A DNA stretch of 64,000 nt from Aldehydirespirator sp965205155. GTDB lineage: Bacteria; Actinomycetota; Acidimicrobiia; Acidimicrobiales; Aldehydirespiratoraceae. The notes under the pieces were generated by a model. That model saw only the letters and a list, made by a program, of their open reading frames with translations. It did no database searches and had not been told where the DNA came from. Both the position numbers and the translations under genes were made by a program. The stretch is from the NCBI GenBank assembly GCA_965205155.1, contig OZ242033.1, positions 1,922,001-1,986,000 on the forward strand, written 5' to 3'. Of this stretch, positions 9,403-15,162 are shown one piece after another (position 1 is the first letter of the stretch; every line of letters starts with the position of its first letter).

Positions 9403-9430
9403 TGTATACCAAACGTCAGACAGCCGCCAA
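9403..9430 (-). promoter_or_regulatory. Possible promoter of the peptide-uptake operon
   Basis: On the minus strand a -35-like TTGGCG (9425-9430) and a -10-like TATACA (9403-9408) are separated by 16 bp. They lie about 70 bp upstream of the binding-protein start. Each hexamer matches the sigma-70 consensus at four of six positions, so this is only a candidate. Confidence 0.3.
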
Positions 9431-9459
9431 TCGCGGCCGCGCCCGTGTCGACCTCCAAC

Positions 9460-9690
9460 TCAGAGGTCGTCGAGGGCCTCGGCTGACGGGTACGAACTCC
9501 GGAACCGGCCCAGCACGTCAGGCACGACACTCGTGGCTCCGGACATGTGAAGATCCCAGCAGTCGGCGAGCAGGTCATGGCGCTCATCGACGATCCGCAG
9601 GACATCGGTCAACTCGAAGATCCTGCGGCCGGTGTCCTCGTCGAGCGCTTCCGCTAGGACGCCTTCGCTCGTGAGTACGCCCGGATATTG
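9460..9690 (-). pseudogene. Remnant frame ending in the RSSYPSAEALDDL tail
   Basis: A minus-strand frame of about 77 codons is open here but has no good start or ribosome site. It reads IFELTDVLRIVDERHD in the middle and ends RFRSSYPSAEALDDL. The last 15 residues are nearly identical to the C-terminus of the C45-type hydrolase encoded at 17566-18375 (FRSSYPSAQALDDC), while the rest is unrelated to it. The family of the body is not recognised. It could be the 3' end of a lost gene or a very small gene using a rare start. Confidence 0.45.
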
Positions 9691-9704
9691 TCCTGCCGCT
9701 ATTC

Positions 9705-9777
9705 GCGGCCACTTATGATATGGAAGTGGCCGCTACCCCATCACATGCGGCCACTTAAGGGCACAAAGTGACCGCAT
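9705..9777. repeat. Two adjacent hairpins sharing the arm GCGGCCACTT
   Basis: The first hairpin has perfect 10-bp arms (9705-9714 and 9724-9733) with a 9-nt loop. The second has 12-bp arms (9745-9756 and 9766-9777) with one mismatch and a 9-nt loop. The same decamer therefore appears four times in alternating orientation, at the same arm-to-arm spacing. No T-tract follows, so a simple terminator is unlikely. It could be a paired operator or the end of a mobile element. Confidence 0.6.
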
Positions 9778-10030
9778 GCACAGCAAGGGCGGTCGGTCCC
9801 ATGCAAAAAACTGGTCGCGGCTGACCGTCCGCTGGCGCGGCGGTGAAACGTCAGCGGAGGGCTGAGACGTTTGACGACCCAGATGCGGCAGCGATACGAG
9901 CAGACCAACCGGTCCTGCGGTGGTGGGGTCGTCCGGCTGCTCTCAGGCTTCGAAGGTGGCGTGGGCTGAAGGGCACGCCGCCCGGAACTGGGCGGGACAC
10001 TGCGGCAGGGGCTCAGTTTCGGCGGCGCTC

Positions 10031-10130
10031 TTAGCAGTCGTCGAGGGCGCGGGCCGAGGGGTATCTGGCCCGGAACTCCGCCGCGGCGGCCTCCGACCAG
10101 CCGCGGCCACGGGTACGGTCAGCAACCGTG
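10031..10130 (-). pseudogene. Degenerate 3' end of a C45-type hydrolase gene
   Basis: On the minus strand the frame ending at 10031 reads WSEAAAAEFRARYPSARALDDC before its stop. The C45-type hydrolase at 17566-18375 ends WSEGAAGDFRSSYPSAQALDDC, so the two 22-residue tails align without gaps. Upstream of the tail the similarity stops and no hydrolase body is present. A further, weaker copy (PAQFRAACPSAHATFEA) ends at 9943 just downstream. These look like leftovers of duplication or recombination. Confidence 0.55.
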
Positions 10131-10226
10131 CTTGTGTTCGTGTTGAGTTTCGTGTATATTGGTGATCTCAGTGGAGAGGACCGAAGAGATGGTTCCGTGA
10201 GCTTGCTCCTCTGCTGACTCGCAGAA

Positions 10227-10250
10227 CGTGCCCCGCTTCGGCGGGGCACG
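10227..10250 (-). terminator. Hairpin with perfect 10-bp stem and TTCG-type loop
   Basis: Arms CGTGCCCCGC (10227-10236) and GCGGGGCACG (10241-10250) enclose a four-base TTCG loop, a very stable tetraloop hairpin. It lies 26 bp past the stop of the dual-OB gene on the same strand. There is no T-tract, so it may be a factor-assisted or bidirectional transcription stop. Confidence 0.55.
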
Positions 10251-10275
10251 GACGCGATGGGAGGTCTGCAGCCAG

Positions 10276-10899
10276 CTACCGAGGCGGCAGTTCGATCGCG
10301 CCTGCGATCAGCTTGTAGCACGAACCGTGGAACGGCTCCCCGAGGCTGATGGTGAAGTACCACTTCGATTGTGACTGCCCGACGGGTGGCGCGTCCTCAA
10401 ACGCCATCACGAGATCGTAGGTGACCCCACGGTGGTGAAATACGGCTCGCTTCTGTCCCCATTTGTGACCCCATCGGAACTCTGGCGCGGTCGCCTTCAC
10501 CATCGTGAGAGAACTCTCGATCCTCGCGGTCGGATGCGGAACGTTGTCGGTGGAGGTACCGAAGATTCCTGACTCGTGCTTCTCTAACGCCTCCTGCAAC
10601 GTCCCCTTCGCGTCGCTGAGACTCATCATTCGACGTAGCCTCCACCGCCGGTCCGTGACACGCCAGTTCTCCGGTTGGTGGGGCCGCGGGTCTGCTTCCC
10701 TCACGTAGACGCGCACCACATCCAGCGGCCTTACCTGGCGCCCGATGTCCAAGGTGCACTGATCGGGGGACAGTTCGCCGTCCTGTGTCTCGGACACCGG
10801 CCGGATCCAGGAGCCGTCGTCCAGACGTATGCCTGCTACGCAGCGCCCGGGGGACTTCTTCCAAGAGTTGGCGAGACACAACATGTCGACCTTGGGCAC
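10276..10899 (-). CDS. Dual-OB-domain (DuOB-like) protein
   Basis: 207 residues. The N-terminus (MLCLANSWKKSPGRCVAGI, then SWIRPVS) matches the pattern I associate with dual-OB-domain proteins found beside DUF488 genes. Two OB-like halves of about 100 residues are plausible; the second starts near residue 130 and contains KRAVFHHRGVTYDLVMAFED. OB folds usually bind nucleic acid, so a sensing or binding role is inferred. The gene is 31 bp downstream of the DUF488 pair in the same direction and is followed by a strong hairpin, so it is likely the last gene of that operon. Confidence 0.65.
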   Translation of the reverse strand: MPKVDMLCLANSWKKSPGRCVAGIRLDDGSWIRPVSETQDGELSPDQCTLDIGRQVRPLDVVRVYVREADPRPHQPENWRVTDRRWRLRRMMSLSDAKGTLQEALEKHESGIFGTSTDNVPHPTARIESSLTMVKATAPEFRWGHKWGQKRAVFHHRGVTYDLVMAFEDAPPVGQSQSKWYFTISLGEPFHGSCYKLIAGAIELPPR

Positions 10900-10930
10900 T
10901 ACTCACTCCTTACCGGGCGCGCTGTCGGCG

Positions 10931-11410
10931 TTAGGGGCGCTGTATTGGCGGGGTGTTGCCGTTCTCTCGGGGGAGGTGGAGGGCTGAGACGTCAGTCCAA
11001 TGCTGACTGAGGTAGTCCACAACAAGTCGGCGGTGGCATCGTTTGGCAGAGTTCTCGCTGCACAGCAGCACCGTTCTTGGCTCGAAGAAGTCCGGCGACA
11101 GTTCCTCCTCGATTCGGCGTGCTTCGATGAGGTCCAGGAACCGCGACTCGTACTCCTGCCAGCCGAACTCTTTGTTTCTGTAGCTCTTGAGCAGTTCGGC
11201 CGTGGGTGCCAGCAGATCGGGTTCGTGGATGTAGTCGGCCTCACAGAGGTGCTCCAAGAAGTACCGCAGATCGTCTCGTTTGGCGAATCCCGAGAGCTGG
11301 CTCACGTTGTTGAGCCGAACGTCGATCAGTTGTGCAACGCCCTCTTCCCTTAGGATCCCGAAGAAACCCTTTGCGGTGTGCTTGGTGAAACCGATCGTGC
11401 AGATCTCCAT
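10931..11410 (-). CDS. DUF488 family protein (copy a)
   Basis: 159 residues from the ATG at 11410, which has GGAGGCGG just upstream; a longer frame from 11593 adds a non-homologous leader. It shows the DUF488 core: strand EICTIGFTKHTAKGFFGIL, then LIDVRLNNVSQLSGFAKRD (DVR motif), and the C-terminal cysteine pair in LLCSENSAKRCHRRLV. DUF488 function is not settled; the Cys/CHR motif and common co-location with nucleic-acid genes suggest nucleic-acid or stress biology. It overlaps the upstream DUF488 copy by 61 bp in another frame, and the dual-OB gene follows. Confidence 0.85.
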   Translation of the reverse strand: MEICTIGFTKHTAKGFFGILREEGVAQLIDVRLNNVSQLSGFAKRDDLRYFLEHLCEADYIHEPDLLAPTAELLKSYRNKEFGWQEYESRFLDLIEARRIEEELSPDFFEPRTVLLCSENSAKRCHRRLVVDYLSQHWTDVSALHLPRENGNTPPIQRP

Positions 11411-11940
11411 GGATCCGCCTCCTTGAATAGGGCCAATTGTTGGTTGCCTCCGAGGGCTCGGGCCAGTTCTGCCTCGTCGACCACGCTGCCGTCGCCACGG
11501 ATGTGCGTGACCGACGACGCCGGATCCTGCTCCAGCATGGCGCGTGCCACGAGCAGTCGCCGATGGCAGGACGAGGGGTCCTCCTCGCTGCACATTATGG
11601 CCACCCGTCGTCCGGCCGCGGCCGCGCGCAGCCGATCGAGGCCAGTGCCGAAGCGGGGTGTGGCGGCTAACTCGCCGTAGAGCACATGGCCGTCGGAGTC
11701 GTACAGTTCGCGTTCGGGCGGGCGTCCGCCGAGTTCGCGTCCCAGATACAGGTAGTGGAGTCCTGCCTTCGCAAGCAGCTGACGCAGCGGAGTCTGGCTG
11801 AAATGGGATGTGTACTTCGAGTACGGATGAGAGCGCACATCAGCGAGCACCTCGATGTCGCACCCTTCAAGGAGGCCTACGAAGTCTGCCGCCGAGTGGT
11901 TCGAGTGACCAATGGTCCAGACCTGCGTAGCCGCGCTCAC
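11350..11940 (-). CDS. DUF488 family protein (copy b)
   Basis: 196 residues. It begins VWTIGHSNHSAADFVGLL, the usual DUF488 start with the GHS motif, then LADVRSHPYSKYTSHFS, YLYLGRELGGRP and the cysteine motif IMCSEEDPSSCHRRLL. It is closer to the common DUF488 type than copy a. The last ~20 residues are serine/arginine-rich and lie over the start region of copy a in a different frame, so the native end may have been extended by mutation. The pair probably works together, perhaps as a heterodimer with the dual-OB protein. Confidence 0.88.
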   Translation of the reverse strand: MSAATQVWTIGHSNHSAADFVGLLEGCDIEVLADVRSHPYSKYTSHFSQTPLRQLLAKAGLHYLYLGRELGGRPPERELYDSDGHVLYGELAATPRFGTGLDRLRAAAAGRRVAIMCSEEDPSSCHRRLLVARAMLEQDPASSVTHIRGDGSVVDEAELARALGGNQQLALFKEADPWRSARSVSPSTPQRVSSGS

Positions 11941-11950
11941 ATGACCGACT

Positions 11951-12326
11951 CTAGCTGTCAGTTCGCGGGAGGTTGTTGGCGCGTGATGCGGGTGGGCCGC
12001 CTACGACGGCGTGGTGTCGGTGACAGTTGTAGTCGTGGATCCAGCGCCGCAGGCGGATGCGGCGTTCGGACTCGGATCGGAAGCGTCGGGCGTAGAGGAA
12101 CTCGTTCGGCGAGGACCTGTGCGAAGGCGTCGGAGCAGAAGTTCGGGCCGTTGTCGGTCATCACTTTCGTTGACGGGCATGTCGCTGGACCAGAACCACC
12201 CCTGGGATCGGCGCCAGAACCGGACGAGGGTGGTGGCGGTCTCGTCGTTGTGGGCCTCGACGTAGGCGACCCGCGTATAGTCGTCGATGGCGACGTGCAG
12301 GTAGGTGTAGCCCACCGGGCCGCCCT
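11951..12326 (-). mobile_element. IS481-family transposase remnant
   Basis: Minus-strand reading shows the transposase catalytic core GYTYLHVAIDDYTRVAYVE. A frameshift follows, then MTDNGPNFCSDAFAQVLA, further frame changes, and an end that reads HDYNCHRHHAVVGGPPASR before a TAG at 11951. These are DDE-integrase landmarks of IS481-type elements. The N-terminal helix-turn-helix part is absent and at least two frameshifts are present, so it is dead. Terminal inverted repeats were not located. It separates the restriction genes from the DUF488 genes. Confidence 0.8.
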
Positions 12327-12425
12327 TTAGCGCGATGGGTTCTCCAGCTCCTCGGCGGTGGGTTGATAGTGGGGGTCCCAGTACTTGGGCAGATCAGTAG
12401 GCCTCGCGGGTTTCGCGGTTGTCAT
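12327..12425 (-). CDS. Short ORF truncated at the IS481 remnant
   Basis: A 32-codon frame starts with an ATG overlapping the stop of the restriction endonuclease gene (ATGA), the same coupling used between the methylase and endonuclease genes. It contains LPKYWDPHYQPTAEELE and ends in a TAA right at the IS481 remnant. The family is not recognised. The tight overlap suggests a third gene of the restriction operon whose remainder was removed by the insertion; it may also be a genuine small protein. Confidence 0.4.
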   Translation of the reverse strand: MTTAKPARPTDLPKYWDPHYQPTAEELENPSR

Positions 12426-13033
12426 GGTGCTACTCCGATCAGCACTAGGGGGACCGCGGGCACGCCGCGGCCCTGTCGGATCACGTTCAGCAAGTCCCGC
12501 TCGTAATAGGGGACGCCGGACGACATCTCGCGCTCCAAGGATTTCATGGGCAGTATCTCGATGCCGACATCAATGATGTCGGAGACGTAGAAGCTGAGAT
12601 GCTTGACGAACAGGTCGTGTGCAACGAACGCGTACTTGCCGAACTGGACCTCCACCGCGACGCGCTGCTTGACGTAATCGGTCTGGTTGTAGGAGAAGAT
12701 CGGCTCCTGGCCAGCCTCTCGGATCCGATCCCGTTGCTGGTCGGTGGGCAGACCGTATATGCCGCGTAGCAACTTGGCATCAGCGGTCACCCAGAAGTTG
12801 TTGCGGCGCTCCTCCCAACCCCGATCCTCGAACAGGGCCTCGAACGCCTTGTTCATGTCCACCGGCGAGTAGAACACCTGCCCCTCGGTGCGCTGCTCAG
12901 CGGAGACTTTGGTGCGGCACTCCTCCGCGTCCACCCCCGCGATCACGGCCTGCACCTCGTCCCACAGGTCGCAGTGATGCACCAGCAGATACTCCAGGCC
13001 GTTGAGATGCGAGTAGTGCTCGACCAGTCGCAT
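12422..13033 (-). CDS. BglII-like type II restriction endonuclease
   Basis: 203 residues, close to the length of BglII-family enzymes. The motif D119, eight residues, E128-V-Q130 (TDYVKQRVAVEVQFGK) has exactly the spacing of the known BglII active site D84/E93/Q95, including the glutamine that replaces the usual lysine. The C-terminus DVGIEILPMKSL and NVIRQGRGVPAVPLVLIG also fits this family (PF09195). It should cut DNA at an unmodified palindrome, perhaps related to AGATCT or RGATCY, but specificity cannot be read. Its ATG overlaps the methylase stop by 4 bp, so protector and cutter are translated together. Confidence 0.82.
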   Translation of the reverse strand: MRLVEHYSHLNGLEYLLVHHCDLWDEVQAVIAGVDAEECRTKVSAEQRTEGQVFYSPVDMNKAFEALFEDRGWEERRNNFWVTADAKLLRGIYGLPTDQQRDRIREAGQEPIFSYNQTDYVKQRVAVEVQFGKYAFVAHDLFVKHLSFYVSDIIDVGIEILPMKSLEREMSSGVPYYERDLLNVIRQGRGVPAVPLVLIGVAP

Positions 13034-13911
13034 CAGTGGCCACCCTTGGGCAGGTTCGGGTCATAAACCGGCTTGCCCATCGGACGGGTCCTCAGCGTGC
13101 CCTCAGCGAGCCGCGCGAACCGCTCACGCGCCACCGCGACATAGCCAGCGTCGAGTTCGCAGCCGACCCCGATGCGTCCGTGCATGGCTGCGGCGATCTG
13201 TGTGCTGCCCACCCCGGCGTACGGGTCCAACACCGTGTCGCCCTCGTCGGTCATGGACAGCACCAGCCGCTCCACCAACTCGACTGGGAACTGGCAGGGA
13301 TGGCCGGTCTTCTCGGGGTGGTTGCTCTTGACGTTGGGGATCTCCCACACGTCGCTGGGGTTCTTGCCGAGCGGGTTGCATGACAGCTCGCCCGCCTTCG
13401 GCCCCTTGAAGTGGCGCTTGCCGGGATACTTCGCCGGAACCCGGATCGGGTCGAGATGCCATGTGTAGTCGTCGGTCTTGGTCCACCACAGGATCGTCTC
13501 GTAGCGGCCCGACAGTCGCCGCGAGCAGTGCAGACCGTGGCCGAAGTGCCACACGATCCGGTTGCGTAGCCTCAGGTCGTGCTTGGCGAAGGTGTCGTAC
13601 AGCAGGATGTCAAGCGGCACGATCTCGCCGTTGTCCACGTAGTTGCCGACCTGCCAGCAGATCGACCCCGCGGGATGCAGCACCCGCACCGCCTCAGCGA
13701 TCACCTTCCTCTGCGCGGCCAGGTACGCATCGAGCGGGCTGCGCCGCTCGTAGTCCTTGCCCAGGTTGTAGGGAGGGCTGGTGACCACCAGTTTCACCGA
13801 CTCATCCGCCACGCCGGCGAGATAGTCGAGATTGTCGGCCTCGGTGATGCGGGCCGCGCCGACAGTGGACACTTGTCCAGTGTCGCATCCGGTGATGCGC
13901 AGCTGGTGCAT
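13033..13911 (-). CDS. Beta-class DNA methyltransferase (N4-cytosine or N6-adenine) of the restriction system
   Basis: About 292 residues. The catalytic motif TSPPYN lies near residue 45 and the SAM-binding motif VLDPYAGVGST near residue 240, the beta-class order of the N6_N4 methylase family (PF01555). TSPPY is most common among N4-cytosine enzymes. It should protect the host from the endonuclease encoded directly downstream with ATGA overlap. The ATG at 13911 lies 3 bp after the stop of a transposase remnant; a GTG 13 codons later is an alternative, possibly original, start. Confidence 0.88.
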   Translation of the reverse strand: MHQLRITGCDTGQVSTVGAARITEADNLDYLAGVADESVKLVVTSPPYNLGKDYERRSPLDAYLAAQRKVIAEAVRVLHPAGSICWQVGNYVDNGEIVPLDILLYDTFAKHDLRLRNRIVWHFGHGLHCSRRLSGRYETILWWTKTDDYTWHLDPIRVPAKYPGKRHFKGPKAGELSCNPLGKNPSDVWEIPNVKSNHPEKTGHPCQFPVELVERLVLSMTDEGDTVLDPYAGVGSTQIAAAMHGRIGVGCELDAGYVAVARERFARLAEGTLRTRPMGKPVYDPNLPKGGH

Positions 13912-13913
13912 CC

Positions 13914-14387
13914 CTAGGCGTCCACGAGTCGGCGGTACGGCAGGCTCTTGCCGACCATCCCGACGGCCACCGCGCCCATCTGCTGGTCGGTGTCGAGCGG
14001 CCGGATGTTGTGTCGGCCCACGAACTCGTCCACGTAGCGGCCCGTGTGGGCCTCCGACATGTGGTGGTAGGTGCCGACGTAGCCGCGCTTGAACATGCTC
14101 CGCAGCGACTCGATGCGCCAGTCGCGGAACCCTAGGTTCGAGTTGGCCATGACGGTCCCGGTGCGGCGGCTGAACCGCCTGCCGCAGCCGCGGCACCGGT
14201 AGCGCTGGCTGGGGTGCTTGGCACCATCCTGGACGTTGCTGTAGTCACAGTGCGGGCACGCCACCCCGTCGGGCCAGCGCATCTCGACGAACCACGCCTC
14301 GGCCGCGGCGTCGTCGAGGAACCGTGCGAAGAACTCGGCCACGGTCATCCCCTTGCGGAAGTGCTTGCCTGGTGAGTTGCTGGCCAT
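13914..14387 (-). pseudogene. IS1595-type transposase with the catalytic middle deleted
   Basis: 157 residues in one open frame. The first ~95 residues are the N-terminal part of an IS1595 (ISXO2-like) transposase: MTVAEFFARFLDD, then a zinc ribbon C-x2-C/C-x2-C (CPHCDYSN, YRCRGCGRRF). After SLRSMFKRG it jumps directly to the C-terminal end of the same family (YVGTYHHMSEAHTGRYVDEF). About 150-200 residues with the DDE core are missing without breaking the frame. It cannot transpose on its own; a retained DNA-binding product is conceivable. Confidence 0.75.
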
Positions 14388-14466
14388 GTGTCCATTGTCC
14401 CACAGGGGTGTGACAGCCATTTGTGGCCTCTGACCTAAGCTTCGGCACCTTTCCGTATAATCCCCG
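13914..14466 (-). mobile_element. Internally deleted IS1595-type element inserted in a methylase gene
   Basis: The right boundary is sharp: methylase sequence stops at 14467 and unrelated sequence that leads to the transposase ATG begins. The left boundary is close to 13912, where the next methylase gene starts. No second copy of the methylase 3' end remains, so the insertion was followed by a deletion or recombination that joined the element to the neighbouring gene. Confidence 0.55.
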
Positions 14467-15162
14467 GTCGAAAACCACGTCCCCCGGATCCGTTGACAGC
14501 AGGACCATCCGCTTGACCAGTTCCTCCGGCAGTGGGCAGACGTGCGGAATCGTTGGCGTGCGCCAGCTTCCCTGGACAGGGATCGGTATCTCCCACACGT
14601 TCGAGGGGTGTCGGCCATTCGGGTTGTAGCGCTCCGGCCACCTGAGCCACCACTCGCTGAACTCAAAGTCGCGTAGACGGTCGACCTTGAATTTGTGGTT
14701 ATCGGTCTTGACAAGCAAGAGCACGTACTCAAAGAGATTGCGGAAGCGTCGACCGGAGGACCACGGGAGCGTGCGGTCCTTCTTCCAGATGACGACTTCT
14801 CGCAACGTCCATCCCGACTTCGCTGCTAGTGATGAGAGTTCGAACGGAAGGGGAAGTTGCCGCGCTGATTGACTAGGAAGCTCCGCGTTGACGCGGAGCG
14901 TGTCGACCACCATCCATAGGCTACCCGTGGACTTCGTGTGGTCGTATAGCCCGCGGAACACCTCGCCCATTGCAGCTAGGTACTCGTCGTAGCCTTGACC
15001 GAAGCCGATCTGATCCGGCTGGTCGTAGTCCTTGATATTCCAGTACGGCGGCGATGTGATTGTGCAGTCCAACGGCTCAGCGTCATCGCCGAGCAGCGGC
15101 ATGAGGGTTGACATGTCCCTGGCGTCCGCTGCGTGCAGGGTGAACGGATCGTTGAAGTCCAT
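14467..15162 (-). pseudogene. Second beta-class DNA methyltransferase, truncated by the IS1595-type element
   Basis: About 232 native codons remain. TSPPYWNIKDYDQ near residue 35 is the catalytic motif, followed by a typical body (RHPSNVWEIPIPVQGSW; LPEELVKRMVLLSTDPGDVVFD). Homology stops exactly where the SAM-binding DPFxGxG motif should follow; the frame then reads through element sequence to a stop at 14245. Without that motif it should be inactive. The ATG follows the TAG of the upstream ATPase gene with no gap, so this methylase belonged to the ATPase operon. Confidence 0.8.

Larger units (their letters stand above)
9334..10275. other. Gene-poor accessory stretch with debris and hairpins
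   Basis: No convincing intact gene is seen in these 942 bp. The stretch holds a possible promoter for the peptide operon, a remnant frame ending at 9460, a pair of hairpins at 9705-9777, two degenerate copies of a C-terminal tail (about 9943-10010 and 10031-10130), and a GC-rich hairpin at 10227-10250. Confidence 0.6.

Noticed and set aside
9843..10165. Small plus-strand frames of 63 and 81 codons
   Set aside because: Arginine-rich composition, no ribosome site, and overlap with degenerate hydrolase tails on the other strand.
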